Positions 15,102-23,365 of a stretch of 36,588 nt of DNA are shown in pieces. The position numbers and the translations under genes are program-made. The DNA lies in contig DETL01000014.1 of the NCBI GenBank assembly GCA_002361625.1, forward strand, positions 324,610 to 361,197, given 5' to 3'. The stretch comes from Bacteroidales bacterium UBA3289. GTDB lineage: Bacteria; Bacteroidota; Bacteroidia; Bacteroidales; UBA932. Below the pieces are notes generated by a model. It was not told the origin of the DNA. It did not search any database and worked only from the letters and a program-made list of their open reading frames with translations. Positions within the stretch are counted from its first letter, which is position 1. Each line of letters opens with the position of its first letter.

Positions 15102-16250
15102 ATGAGAGAAGGTTGGGAAATAAGAAAACTGGGAGACCTTGGTCAAGTCATTACTGGAAGCACTCCATCTACGAAAGACGAGAGTAATTACTCGTCTCCG
15201 GATGTGTGCTTTGTCAAACCAAGCGACATTGAGAAAACGGGCATCACAACCATTTCACATACAGAGTTCCACATTTCCCAGAAGGCATTCCAACAATCCC
15301 GAAAATTACCCAAAGAGAGCGTCTTGACCACGTGTATTGGTATAATTGGGAAGGTTGGAGTACTCGGTGTAGATGCGACTTGCAATCAGCAGATAAATGC
15401 GATTATCCCAGACAAGACAGTCATTTTATCCCGGTTTCTTGCGTATTCCATTCTTTCAAAGCAGCACCTTCTCTCTTCAATTGCAAATGCTCCTGTTGTC
15501 CCTATCATCAACAAAGGAGAGTTTTCGTCAGTGGCTATTCCTGTCCCTCCCATCGCAGAGCAGGAGAAGATTGTCGCTGAACTGGATTGTTTGACCGGCA
15601 TCATTGAGAAGAAGAAACAACAATTGGAAGAGCTGGACAACCTGGCTCAATCCACCTTCTATGATATGTTCGGGGACCCTATCGCCAATGAGAAGGGCTG
15701 GGAAGTGAAGAAACTGAAAGAGGTGGCAGAGATTGTTGGAGGAAGCACCCCTAAAACTAATGTTGAAGAGTATTGGAATGGTGAAAATCCCTGGGTCGCT
15801 CCGGCTGAACTACATCAAAATCATTACATATCTTCCACGGAAAGAGGAATATCTAATGAAGCAGCGAAGAATATGACGCTTCTTCCAGTAGGTTCGGTAT
15901 TACTATCTTCCAGAGCTCCTATTGGCAAGGTGTCTATAACGACTATCCCAATGTACTGCAACCAAGGTTTTAAGAATGTAGTGTGCTCCAAGAGATTGAA
16001 CAATGAATATGTTTATCAACTCCTTCTTGGGAAGACAGAGTATTTGAACTCCCTGGGGACAGGTGCTACTTTCAAAGAAATCTCCAAGAAAACTACGGAA
16101 AACATATCTATTGCCGTTCCACCCATTGAACTGCAAGAGGTATTTGCTGAACAATCCAAAGCCATAGAGAAACAGAAAGAACTGATAAAGAAATCTATAC
16201 AGGAAACCGAAACGCTCTTCAATATCCGTATGGATTACTGGTTTAACTGA
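15102..16250 (+). CDS. hsdS: Type I restriction-modification system, specificity subunit
   Basis: The protein has 382 residues, a normal full length. Two target-recognition domains are seen: the first (about 5-150) begins WEIRKLGDLGQVITGSTPS, the second (about 198-343) begins WEVKKLKEVAEIVGGSTPK. These opening segments are alike, as expected for the repeated HsdS architecture. Each ends with a P-P-I-(A/E) turn and a long helix (IAEQEKIVAELDCLTGIIEKK, broken here at 151-171; and IELQEVFAEQSKAIEKQKE, 342-360), the conserved spacer helices. It sets the bipartite recognition sequence, which cannot be read from here. No second or silent hsdS copy is in the window. Confidence 0.95.
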   Translation: MREGWEIRKLGDLGQVITGSTPSTKDESNYSSPDVCFVKPSDIEKTGITTISHTEFHISQKAFQQSRKLPKESVLTTCIGIIGKVGVLGVDATCNQQINAIIPDKTVILSRFLAYSILSKQHLLSSIANAPVVPIINKGEFSSVAIPVPPIAEQEKIVAELDCLTGIIEKKKQQLEELDNLAQSTFYDMFGDPIANEKGWEVKKLKEVAEIVGGSTPKTNVEEYWNGENPWVAPAELHQNHYISSTERGISNEAAKNMTLLPVGSVLLSSRAPIGKVSITTIPMYCNQGFKNVVCSKRLNNEYVYQLLLGKTEYLNSLGTGATFKEISKKTTENISIAVPPIELQEVFAEQSKAIEKQKELIKKSIQETETLFNIRMDYWFN

Positions 16251-16257
16251 TATCGTT

Positions 16258-19200
16258 ATGCGGAACTTTGATTACCTGAAAGGCATAGATGCCCTGAAAG
16301 ACCTGTATCGCTTCTGCTCCGCTGCGGAAGAGATGCAGAAGGCAAACTATGAGATGTCGGCTCTCAATGCCCGGAAAGCCCTGGAATGGGTGGTCAAAGC
16401 CATATACAAACTCAAACATATTGAAATCAGCGACCGGGATAGTCTCTATGAGTTGATGACCGGAGAACCTTTCACGGGGTTCATTGACGATGACCGGCTG
16501 ATGATGGCTGCTCACTATGTCCGTAAGGTAGGCAACAGGGCGGCTCATTCCAGCGAGGTGAAGGGCAGCGAGGCGTATTTCTGTCTCCTCAACCTGTATA
16601 ACCTGGTAGGAGGTGTTCTTCTCAAACTCCGTGTCCTGGAAACCCTGGCTCCATTCAACAGAGACCTTGTACCGGATAAGCCCGAGACCACACCCATCAC
16701 ACCAGCGGAAGTCCCTACTCCGGCTCCGGCATTCGTGTCCAGCGTAGATGAAGAGGCGGTAAGGAAACCGGCTACCATTGAAGTCCCTGGGGATTATAGC
16801 GAAGCCCAGACACGAAAGTTCTTCATTGACCTGATGCTGAATGAGGCAGGATGGGATGTCCTGGATGTTGAAGGAGCCAAGATGCCCTCCAAAGCCGGGA
16901 TTGAAATCAAGGTCCTGGGAATGCCGAACAATGAAGGCGTGGGATATGTGGATTATGTTTTGTTCGGTGCGAATGGAAAGCCCCTGGCGGTCATTGAAGC
17001 GAAGAAGACCACCAAGGACCCGATTGTAGGAAAACACCAAGCGGAACTCTATGCCGATTGCCTGGAACGGGAACACGGAGTTCGCCCCATCATCTACTAT
17101 ACCAACGGCTACGAGACCTACATCATAGATGGTCTGGGCTATCCTGCAAGACCGGTTTTCAGTTTCCATACGGAAGATGACCTCAATGTGCTGATGCAGC
17201 GTAGGACCCGGAAACCGATTACGGACCTTCGCATTGACGACAGCATCACCAACAGAGAGTACCAGAAGAGAGCCATCCGGTCCATCTGCGAACACTTCAA
17301 CACGCTTCACCGGCGGGGATTGCTGGTAATGGCGACCGGAACCGGCAAGACCAGGGTATCTATCTCCCTGTGTGAAGTGCTGATGAGAAACGGCTGGGTG
17401 AAGAATGTCCTCTTCCTGGCTGACCGCATCGCATTGGTTAAACAAGCCCGGTCCAACTACGCCAAACTCCTTCCCAGTGCGACCAACACGATATTGAGCG
17501 AGGACAAAGACCCGGACCTCAACGCCCGTATAATGTTCTCCACCTACCAGACAATGATAAACTACATTGATGCCGATACCAAGGTGTTTTCGGTCGGTAG
17601 GTTTGACCTTATCATCATAGACGAAGCCCACAGGTCCGTTTTCGGCAAATACACGGCTATCCTGGACTACTTTGATGCCTTTATGGTCGGTCTTACGGCA
17701 ACTCCCCGGGAAGAAGTGGATAGAAGCACCTACGAACTCTTCCAAATGGAGGGAGGTGAGCCGAACTTCGCTTATGAACTCCAAGAGGCGGTAGAAGACA
17801 AGTTCCTGGTGAATTACAATGTCCTTGCCCGGAGTACGGAGATAATGACGAAGGGTATCCGGTACAATGACCTATCCCCGGAAGAAAAGAAGCAAATGGA
17901 GGGGATATGGAAGTACGAGCAAGCCAAGCAGGACCTGGGAGGCACGGACCCGGAGAAGGATTACCACCGGGATATCACCAGCAAGGAGATTTTCAAGTAC
18001 ATCTTCAACACCGATACCATTGACAAGGTTCTCATTGACTTGATGACCAACGGATTGAAGGTGAATAGCGGGGATACCATCGGCAAGACCATCATCTTCG
18101 CATACAACCACCAGCACGCAGAGCTCATCGTCAGCCGGTTCAAAGCCCTTTATCCTCAACTGGGAGACGATTTCTGCGTCCTCATTGACAACTACATCAA
18201 CTACGCCCAGGACCTCATTGAAAAGTTTGAAGTCCGGGGACAGATGCCGCAGATTGCCGTTTCCGTGGATATGCTGGACACGGGTATAGATGTGCCGGAT
18301 ATCCTCAACCTGGTATTCTTCAAGCAGGTGCATAGTCTCATCAAGTTCAACCAGATGATAGGTCGTGGGACCCGTCTTTCACCCAATATCTTTGACATCG
18401 GTGAGGACAAGAAGGAGTTCTACATCTTTGATTGGTGCGGGAACTTTGAGTTCTTTGACAAACACCCGAAAGGCAAGGAACCGCTGCCGATGATGTCCCT
18501 GACAGAACGGCTATTCGGGCTTCGTACTGACCTGGCAGCAGCATTACAACACGCCAAGTACCAGGAAGACGCTTTCGCCAAGTCCCTGCACGATGAGTTG
18601 AAGGATATCCTCTGTGAGCAAGTTCAGTCCTTGGGAGACACAAGTATATCCGTCCGGCAGCATTGGGAGGTCGTGGATAAGTTCCGCAAGAGAGAGAACT
18701 GGACCTATATCTCCAATGTGGATGCCATTACTATGAAGGACGAGATTGCTCCGCTCCTGGTGTCCGGCATTGAGAATGAGGCGGCGAAGAAGTTTGATGT
18801 CCTTATCCTCAACATACAACTCTCAATGATTGATGAAGAGGTGTCTGCGGAACGGAGCCGGGCTGTTGTCGTGAGAACCGCCCAGAACCTCCAAGAACGG
18901 GCATCCATCCCCCAGGTAGCAGCCAAGATGGGGCTTATCAATGAACTGGCTGACGGGCGCTTCTTTGAAACTGCGAACCTGGAACGCCTGGAAATGGTGA
19001 GAAAGGAAATCCGGGACCTGGTTCAGTTCATCCTGGGGACGGATAACAGGACCTTCACCATCAATATTGCCGATGTGGTTGATGTCAAAGATGGTGTTCC
19101 TGGAATTATGCCGACAATGACCTACAAGCAGCGTGTCATTGATTACCTGGCCAAGAACCGAAATCTGCCGGTCCTGCGTAAGATATTCAACATTGAACGG

Positions 19201-19608
19201 CTGGATAGCAAGGACATTGACGAACTGGAAAGGATATTGTGGAAGGAACTGGGGACCAAGGAGGAATACGACCGGTATGTCCAGCGTGGCAATATGATTT
19301 GTGGGGATAGCGTGGCGGCATTCATCAGGAGCCAGATAGGTGTTGATAGGGTTGTAGCCGTGGATAGGTTTAGCAAGTTCCTGTCCGGTGCGAACCTCAA
19401 CTCAATGCAGGAAGAGTATTTGAAGACCATCATCACCTATGTCTGCGAGAACGGCGATATCACCAAGGAAACGCTCTATGATGTTGATAGCCCGTTCAGC
19501 GAGTTCCAATGGTTTGCCGTGTTCGGTCCATACGCATCTTACATCGGGGACTATGTGGATAACATACACTCCGTCATCACCCCGGAACGGATACGGATAT
19601 CATCATAA
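16258..19608 (+). CDS. hsdR: Type I restriction-modification system, restriction subunit with N-terminal DUF4145
   Basis: The protein has 1116 residues. Residues 1 to about 125 form a DUF4145-type helical domain with a KVGNRAAH motif (90-97), a HEPN-like feature often seen at HsdR N-termini. The nuclease domain has D232 (GYVDYVLF), E247 and K249 (VIEAKK) and Q261-x3-Y265. The superfamily 2 translocase has Walker A ATGTGKT (359-365), DEAH (455-458), TAT (480-482) and motif VI GRGTRL (about 702-707). The C-terminal helical part follows. It cleaves unmodified DNA after ATP-driven translocation, together with HsdM and HsdS. It starts 7 bp after the hsdS stop. All key residues are present, so activity is expected. 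Confidence 0.97.
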   Translation: MRNFDYLKGIDALKDLYRFCSAAEEMQKANYEMSALNARKALEWVVKAIYKLKHIEISDRDSLYELMTGEPFTGFIDDDRLMMAAHYVRKVGNRAAHSSEVKGSEAYFCLLNLYNLVGGVLLKLRVLETLAPFNRDLVPDKPETTPITPAEVPTPAPAFVSSVDEEAVRKPATIEVPGDYSEAQTRKFFIDLMLNEAGWDVLDVEGAKMPSKAGIEIKVLGMPNNEGVGYVDYVLFGANGKPLAVIEAKKTTKDPIVGKHQAELYADCLEREHGVRPIIYYTNGYETYIIDGLGYPARPVFSFHTEDDLNVLMQRRTRKPITDLRIDDSITNREYQKRAIRSICEHFNTLHRRGLLVMATGTGKTRVSISLCEVLMRNGWVKNVLFLADRIALVKQARSNYAKLLPSATNTILSEDKDPDLNARIMFSTYQTMINYIDADTKVFSVGRFDLIIIDEAHRSVFGKYTAILDYFDAFMVGLTATPREEVDRSTYELFQMEGGEPNFAYELQEAVEDKFLVNYNVLARSTEIMTKGIRYNDLSPEEKKQMEGIWKYEQAKQDLGGTDPEKDYHRDITSKEIFKYIFNTDTIDKVLIDLMTNGLKVNSGDTIGKTIIFAYNHQHAELIVSRFKALYPQLGDDFCVLIDNYINYAQDLIEKFEVRGQMPQIAVSVDMLDTGIDVPDILNLVFFKQVHSLIKFNQMIGRGTRLSPNIFDIGEDKKEFYIFDWCGNFEFFDKHPKGKEPLPMMSLTERLFGLRTDLAAALQHAKYQEDAFAKSLHDELKDILCEQVQSLGDTSISVRQHWEVVDKFRKRENWTYISNVDAITMKDEIAPLLVSGIENEAAKKFDVLILNIQLSMIDEEVSAERSRAVVVRTAQNLQERASIPQVAAKMGLINELADGRFFETANLERLEMVRKEIRDLVQFILGTDNRTFTINIADVVDVKDGVPGIMPTMTYKQRVIDYLAKNRNLPVLRKIFNIERLDSKDIDELERILWKELGTKEEYDRYVQRGNMICGDSVAAFIRSQIGVDRVVAVDRFSKFLSGANLNSMQEEYLKTIITYVCENGDITKETLYDVDSPFSEFQWFAVFGPYASYIGDYVDNIHSVITPERIRISS

Positions 19609-19652
19609 GAACAACCCTCGCCTGCAAGAGATATAAACGTAAATCACAGAAT

Positions 19653-20120
19653 ATGAGACGATTTCTTGTTTTTATGGTTGCTTTGTGTGCAATCAGTCTT
19701 TCTGTCAATGCACAGACGGATACTACACAATTAAAGAAGACAGAAGCACCTATTCTCTCTCCCAAAGATAGTCTGTACCTCCAATATGCGGATTATATGG
19801 CTCAAATGGCAGCATACCAACAACCTCGCTATAAACTTTACAAAACCGACAACTTGTATAATCTTATCAAGTTAGATACTGCTACGGGCAGAGTTTGGCA
19901 GGTTCAATACGGGATGAATAAGAGTGCAGACAGAATGGAGGTTGCTATTGACGATACTTCATTACTATGGAATGACAATAACCTTCGTGCTGGAAGATTT
20001 GAACTTTACCCAACAAACAACACTTATACTTTCATCCTACTTGATACGGAAAGAGGATACACATATCAAGTTCAATGGAACACCGACCCAGATAAGAGGT
20101 TTAGGATTATGATTTATTAG
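19653..20120 (+). CDS. Secreted hypothetical protein with two internal repeats, 155 aa
   Basis: The protein begins MRRFLVFMVALCAISLSVNAQ, a clean signal peptide with a likely cut after NAQ (about residue 20). The mature part contains two similar units: YKLYKTDNLYNLIKLDT followed by WQVQY (about 60-87), and FELYPTNNTYTFILLDT followed by YQVQW (about 113-140). This unit is recurrent in small exported Bacteroidota proteins of unknown function. It lies 44 bp after hsdR on the same strand and before a terminator, so it may be co-transcribed with the hsd operon, but a functional link is not evident. It is probably a periplasmic or surface protein; the role is unknown. Confidence 0.8.
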   Translation: MRRFLVFMVALCAISLSVNAQTDTTQLKKTEAPILSPKDSLYLQYADYMAQMAAYQQPRYKLYKTDNLYNLIKLDTATGRVWQVQYGMNKSADRMEVAIDDTSLLWNDNNLRAGRFELYPTNNTYTFILLDTERGYTYQVQWNTDPDKRFRIMIY

Positions 20121-20135
20121 CATCCTCATTAGAAT

Positions 20136-20166
20136 AACGGCTCCCAGGGTAATTCCAGGAGCCGTT
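20136..20166. terminator. Bidirectional terminator after the secreted protein gene
   Basis: AACGGCTCC (20136-20144) pairs perfectly with GGAGCCGTT (20158-20166) around a 13-nt loop, followed by TTCCATT. It is placed between two convergent genes. Confidence 0.8.
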
Positions 20167-20171
20167 TTCCA

Positions 20172-20756
20172 TTATGAGAGCATATCGTAGGTGTCCATCA
20201 TCACCTTCTGGGTAAGGCCAATATATTTTCGCGTAATCGCCGGACTGCTGTGGCCAAGTAATTCACTTAAACGAACGAGAGCGTCTTCACTCTTGTCCCC
20301 TGCCATCTTGTAAATCCGGGTTGCGAATGTCTTGCGAAGGGAATGGGTGGAGAAGTGGGTGATGTTCAGCCGGTACTTGTACTTGTAGGTCTTAAACATC
20401 ACATTGAGCCGGTTGGCAGTGTAAGGCAAGCCCCATTTTGATATGAATACCAGGTCTTCCGTGTGCTTGGGTCTCATCTTCTCATAGCATTTCTTTATGT
20501 GTCGCTTAAAGGACGGGTTGATTTTGATGATACGCCGTTTGCCAGTCTTCTTCTCAAAGATGATGAAGGTTTCGGCGGAAAGGAGGTCGCACCATTTCAA
20601 ACGCAAGATGTCGCTGATACGAAGCCCGAAGAAAATCCCGCAGCCGACCAGGAGCGAGATTGTGAAGTTTCCGTCCTCATAGAGCCGGTTCATAAAGGAA
20701 ATCGCCTCGTGCCATTCCAGGGGTTCAGCAGTCGTATAAGTGCCTATTTTGCTCAT
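20172..20756 (-). CDS. Short tyrosine recombinase, catalytic domain only
   Basis: The protein has 194 residues, roughly half the size of common integrases. It has the catalytic domain: R46 (FGLRISDILRLKW), a K in the beta-hairpin (KKTGKRRIIKI), H138 and R141 (HSLRKTF), H168 (LLGHSS) and the likely nucleophile Y177 (ITRKYIGLT). The N-terminal arm and SAM-like domains are missing: only about 12 residues precede the core. Such short recombinases in Bacteroidota act as inversion enzymes or as accessory recombinases of mobile elements. It lies beside the hsd operon, and a related word (AAAAGTCATA) precedes its start. Whether it inverts DNA here is unknown. Confidence 0.88.
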   Translation of the reverse strand: MSKIGTYTTAEPLEWHEAISFMNRLYEDGNFTISLLVGCGIFFGLRISDILRLKWCDLLSAETFIIFEKKTGKRRIIKINPSFKRHIKKCYEKMRPKHTEDLVFISKWGLPYTANRLNVMFKTYKYKYRLNITHFSTHSLRKTFATRIYKMAGDKSEDALVRLSELLGHSSPAITRKYIGLTQKVMMDTYDMLS

Positions 20757-20834
20757 AAATCGTATGACTTTTGAAGATATTTTCTTAATTCGCTATAATT
20801 CAATGCCTTGCTTGTATGTGGTCCTGGAATAGTC

Positions 20835-21143
20835 TTACATTCCGTATGTTTTACGCACCCTGGAAGCGTAATCATCGGTCTTCTCCACAAGTCGGTCAAT
20901 ACAATCAACCAGCCCATCTGCGTAAATACCTTCCTGCTGCTCCTTGGTGGTCCCGTCCCGGTTGATGGTCCGCACATTGAACAAGTCCCACCCTTCATCA
21001 TAAACGACCTCCACTCTGCCGGTATGTTTGTACCCCTGGACATAGAAGGCCAGCCCGTTTTCAATGGCACGAGCGGAATTGAAGCCCCAGGAGAAAACAA
21101 TCATCAACTGGGAGCGAAGGATAGCGAGGATGTATTTAGCCAT
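20835..21143 (-). CDS. Small mobile-element protein, about 102 aa
   Basis: I choose the second Met (MAKYILAILRSQL, start at 21143); the frame also allows a start two codons upstream at 21149. The protein has about 102 residues. The sequence has a pattern I associate with small conserved proteins of Bacteroidota plasmids and transposons: MAKYI...RSQLMIVFSWGFNSARAIENGLAFYV, then YDEGWDLFNVR and GLVDCIDRLVEK near the end. It has no signal peptide or catalytic motif. It belongs to a leftward set of three small genes (21599-21862, 21219-21557, 20835-21143) probably transcribed from the promoter at 21911-21941. Function unknown. Confidence 0.75.
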   Translation of the reverse strand: MAKYILAILRSQLMIVFSWGFNSARAIENGLAFYVQGYKHTGRVEVVYDEGWDLFNVRTINRDGTTKEQQEGIYADGLVDCIDRLVEKTDDYASRVRKTYGM

Positions 21144-21218
21144 TTCCATTGTATTGAGCGATTTCGGGGTTAAAGGAATGGGGAGCCATCGGCTGGGATA
21201 ACTCCCCGGGGGTTGGAC

Positions 21219-21557
21219 TTACGACAGGACCGCAATAAGATTTTGCCAGCGAAAACTGCGCGCGGAACCTTTAATGACATCGTGATAGTAGCAACAACCC
21301 CAGGTCTCGGGGCTTTCGCCGGTGCCTTTGAGCGTGGCATTGAGGACGGGCTTGGAAAGAGTTCCCATTGCCTCACGGACCTCGCCATTCTTTTTCAGGT
21401 AGATGAAGTGGCACACGCCGTTCCGCATCTGGCGTTTGGCTTCTTCAATGAGAAGGGCTTTACTGGTTCCCATAAGGGCGGAGCCAGTCTTGGCGGTGAT
21501 AACCTTGATGTGGGTGGCGACAAGAGCGTCATTGGTGGCAGTGATGATGGTCTTCAT
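21219..21557 (-). CDS. DUF2693 family protein (SH3-like barrel), 112 aa
   Basis: The protein has 112 residues. The segment VITAKTGSALMGTSKALLIEE followed by AKRQMRNGVCHFIYLKKNG matches the DUF2693 pattern (broken here for length), a small beta-barrel domain common in Bacteroidota mobile elements, where KxGxVR(E)A(x)GT closes the fold (KNGEVREAMGT, about 56-66). The C-terminal half contains a WGCCYYHDV segment. It is the second of three small leftward genes. DUF2693 proteins are of unknown biochemical function; a role in element maintenance or nucleic-acid binding is only inferred from context. Confidence 0.85.
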   Translation of the reverse strand: MKTIITATNDALVATHIKVITAKTGSALMGTSKALLIEEAKRQMRNGVCHFIYLKKNGEVREAMGTLSKPVLNATLKGTGESPETWGCCYYHDVIKGSARSFRWQNLIAVLS

Positions 21558-21598
21558 ATCAAAAGGGGTGTTAAAGGGTTATACTTCAATTATTTGGA

Positions 21599-21862
21599 TT
21601 AGTCTCCGTAGTATCTTCCACGAACTCCGTAGTAGTCGGCAGGGATTTCCACGGGCTTGTATTCCTGTTTGGGAGCGCGGCATCTTTCATCAACGGCATC
21701 CAGGTGGGCTTGGGCTTCCTCGATGGTGCGGAACCAATAGCCGCTGTAATGGAAACCGGGCTTACCGAAGTTGTTGAGATAAAGGGCGGCTCCGTAGTTG
21801 TCCGCAACAATCTGCCACTTGGTTCCGTTCAGGGTCTCTCTGTTGATGATGGTCTCGTTCAT
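21599..21862 (-). CDS. Small hypothetical protein, 87 aa
   Basis: The protein has 87 residues beginning MNETIINRETLNGTKWQIV. It has many aromatic residues and a basic-acidic mix; the middle (YSGYWFRTIEEAQAHLDAV) suggests a small alpha/beta fold, with a YYGVRGRYYGD tail. No known motif. It is the first gene of the three-gene leftward module and has a good promoter 49 bp upstream (-7 box 21911-21918). Such small genes are typical of the accessory regions of Bacteroidota elements. Function unknown. Confidence 0.7.
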   Translation of the reverse strand: MNETIINRETLNGTKWQIVADNYGAALYLNNFGKPGFHYSGYWFRTIEEAQAHLDAVDERCRAPKQEYKPVEIPADYYGVRGRYYGD

Positions 21863-21910
21863 AACTCAAATGTTAAGGGTTTGTTCTTAATTCTTTCCTT
21901 ATCTCTGGTA

Positions 21911-21941
21911 CAAAGTTAAGCTTTTATTCTTAATCTACCAA
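21911..21941 (-). promoter_or_regulatory. Promoter of the three-gene leftward module
   Basis: On the minus strand the -33 TTG (21939-21941) and the -7 box TAACTTTG (21911-21918) are separated by 20 bp. It directs transcription toward 21862 and is back to back with the Xre promoter in an AT-rich interval, as in divergent regulator control regions. Confidence 0.7.
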
Positions 21942-22013
21942 ATATTTTTAGGGTTTTATCCATAATTTTTGCAACTTTTTTTGACTTTTTTATGGTTTTG
22001 GGCTTAAAATGAC

Positions 22014-22021
22014 TATCTTTG
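22014..22021 (+). promoter_or_regulatory. -7 box of the Xre regulator gene
   Basis: TATCTTTG matches TAnnTTTG, 18 bp before the Xre start codon. A clear -33 TTG at 19-21 bp is not present, so this promoter may be weak or controlled. Confidence 0.5.
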
Positions 22022-22039
22022 TCCCAGATTGGATAAACT

Positions 22040-22324
22040 ATGCCGCTAAAAATCAAGGATGTCGCCAAGTCCAAGGGAATGACGATGGCGCAGATTGCAG
22101 AGAAATTAGGGATAAACCCGATAACCCTATCCCAGTCCTTAAATGGAAACCCTACATTGAGTCGCTTAACGGAAGTGGCGAATGTACTGGGGGTGGATGT
22201 CAGCGAACTCTTTGTCCAGCCCAAAGGAAAACAGGACATACACGGCTGCATCTTCATCAACGGGAAGGAGAATATTATCCATTCCCGGGAAGACATTGAG
22301 AACCTGTTAAAAGAGATTGAATAG
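22040..22324 (+). CDS. Xre-type helix-turn-helix regulator, 94 aa
   Basis: The protein has 94 residues. Residues 3-55 form a Cro/C1-type HTH: VAKSKGMTMAQIAEKLGI (8-25) then NPITLSQSLNGNPTLS (26-41) as recognition helix and turn, and LTEVANVLGVDVSELF (43-58). The C-terminal part (DIHGCIFINGKENIIH SREDIENLL) is a short beta-rich tail often seen in Bacteroidota Xre proteins. It is divergent from the three-gene leftward module and sits at a position typical of the lysogeny-like regulator of integrative elements. It may repress the leftward genes or its own promoter. The stop codon directly abuts the start of the next gene. Confidence 0.92.
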   Translation: MPLKIKDVAKSKGMTMAQIAEKLGINPITLSQSLNGNPTLSRLTEVANVLGVDVSELFVQPKGKQDIHGCIFINGKENIIHSREDIENLLKEIE

Positions 22325-22603
22325 ATGGACACACTTATCCTCATAGTCGTCGATGTTCTCGCATTGGCACTCTGTATCTTCCTTTTGTATAGTTCCAGGA
22401 AGCACAATGATGCCCATTTGAAAGAGGTGGAAGCGTTGAATGAGAGACTCTCCCGTCTTCTTGCTGACAATGAAAAGAAGAGCAAGATGCTGGAAGAGTT
22501 GGAAGGAGAAATTAAGGAGTTGAAGGAGGAAGCCCTGCAGTTGGAAGAGATGAAGCGGAGTCTCCTGGTAATGACTGGAAACAAAAGCAACACAGAGAGT
22601 TAG
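22325..22603 (+). CDS. Membrane-anchored coiled-coil protein, 92 aa
   Basis: The protein has 92 residues. Residues 3-22 (TLILIVVDVLALALCIFLLY) form one membrane helix, and residues about 31-82 form a Glu/Lys/Leu-rich coiled coil. Its ATG follows the Xre stop without any gap, so the two are translationally coupled. The likely topology is a short N-terminal segment outside or in the membrane and a cytoplasmic coiled coil. Similar small membrane coiled-coil proteins follow Xre genes in mobile elements, with no known function. A terminator follows at 22625-22660. Confidence 0.8.
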   Translation: MDTLILIVVDVLALALCIFLLYSSRKHNDAHLKEVEALNERLSRLLADNEKKSKMLEELEGEIKELKEEALQLEEMKRSLLVMTGNKSNTES

Positions 22604-22624
22604 TATCAGCTTTATATTGAAATC

Positions 22625-22660
22625 AAAAAGGGACTGGCTATTGAAGTCAATCCCTTTTTT
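22625..22660 (+). terminator. Terminator of the Xre operon
   Basis: AAAAAGGGA (22625-22633) pairs with TCCCTTTTT (22651-22659), 9 bp perfect, followed by more T residues. It lies 22 bp after the stop codon of the coiled-coil gene. The A/T symmetry would allow it to act in both directions. Confidence 0.85.
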
Positions 22661-23136
22661 TGGTTTCGTTCTCGAATTGAGGTACCAACGGAATGATGTA
22701 CCAGGGCTGTTTTCCAAAAGAAACTCCAACAAGAACATTAGCCCACACGTGTTCCGTATCGCAAAGTTCGGCATTTCCCTGGTACAAGGCATTCAAAAAC
22801 ATATATTTCTTTCTTACAATCATATAAAAACATAAAAATCTTTTCTTACTCCCCTGGGACGAACGACAGGAAGAGTGTCATTCACCACTATTCTCATCTG
22901 CCGTGCGTCTTCCCGTCCCCCTGGGGTTGTCTTGATGATTGGTTGTCCCTGGTTGGAGTTCAGTTATATCTTATTCTATACTTTTGTTTGTTCTGGGTGT
23001 CTCCCTGGGAGTGGTTGTCCTGGATGGGAGTTAAGTTATTTCTTCTTTTTTCTTTTAGGGAAGGGGGTATGCTCGCTATGGGGACCCCTACCCCATTTTC
23101 CTCGCTGCGGGCACTCGCAAGGAAACCGCTGCGCTA
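22661..23136. repeat. Gene-free interval with tandem-like imperfect repeats
   Basis: The interval 22661-23365 has no credible gene; open frames here lack family features. It contains an inverted repeat TGTACCAGGG/CCCTGGTACA (22697-22706 with 22777-22786), and a pair of imperfect direct repeats of about 32 bp (22941-22972 and 23013-23044) that share GGTTGTCC, a TGG(A)GAGTT-type centre and AGTTAT-TCTT, roughly 28 of 33 positions. The period is 72 bp. The repeats may be iterons or remnants of duplicated regulatory DNA. An extra hairpin follows at 23137-23200. Confidence 0.5.
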
Positions 23137-23202
23137 TCATTTTTCTCATTGCTATTAGTCTTAAACACCCCCTACATATTTATAACGATGAGAAAAATGA
23201 CA
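23137..23202. repeat. Hairpin whose right arm copies a segment of the rep gene
   Basis: TCATTTTTCTCAT (23137-23149) and ATGAGAAAAATGA (23188-23200) are a perfect 13-bp inverted repeat with a 38-nt spacer. The right arm is part of a 29-nt stretch (23174-23202) that reappears with one mismatch at 27235-27263, inside the rep coding sequence; a longer 47-nt comparison (23156-23202 with 27217-27263) keeps about 40 positions. It may be a Rep binding site or origin feature, or a remnant of a rep-like gene. Confidence 0.7.
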
Positions 23203-23365
23203 TTCTTGTCCATCGGTTCTATTGGCGTATCCCTGGGGTGTGAGGTGTTGCTGATTACCATACGAAAAACACTATGTAAAACACGATAGTTCAATGCCTT
23301 ACATAGTGTAATGAAAATGGGAAAAGTTCTCTACAAGTATATGTGTTTTGTGGCACATACGCTGA

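Noticed and set aside
15102..16250. hsdS shuffling by inverted silent copies
   Set aside because: Only one hsdS is present, with no partial second copy or matching inverted repeats inside it, although a short recombinase is nearby.
22617..23243. Open frames of 71-122 codons after the Xre operon
   Set aside because: They are low-complexity, cross a terminator or repeats, and show no start signal; only the short match to Rep (HIYNDEKND) is notable and is reported as a repeat.
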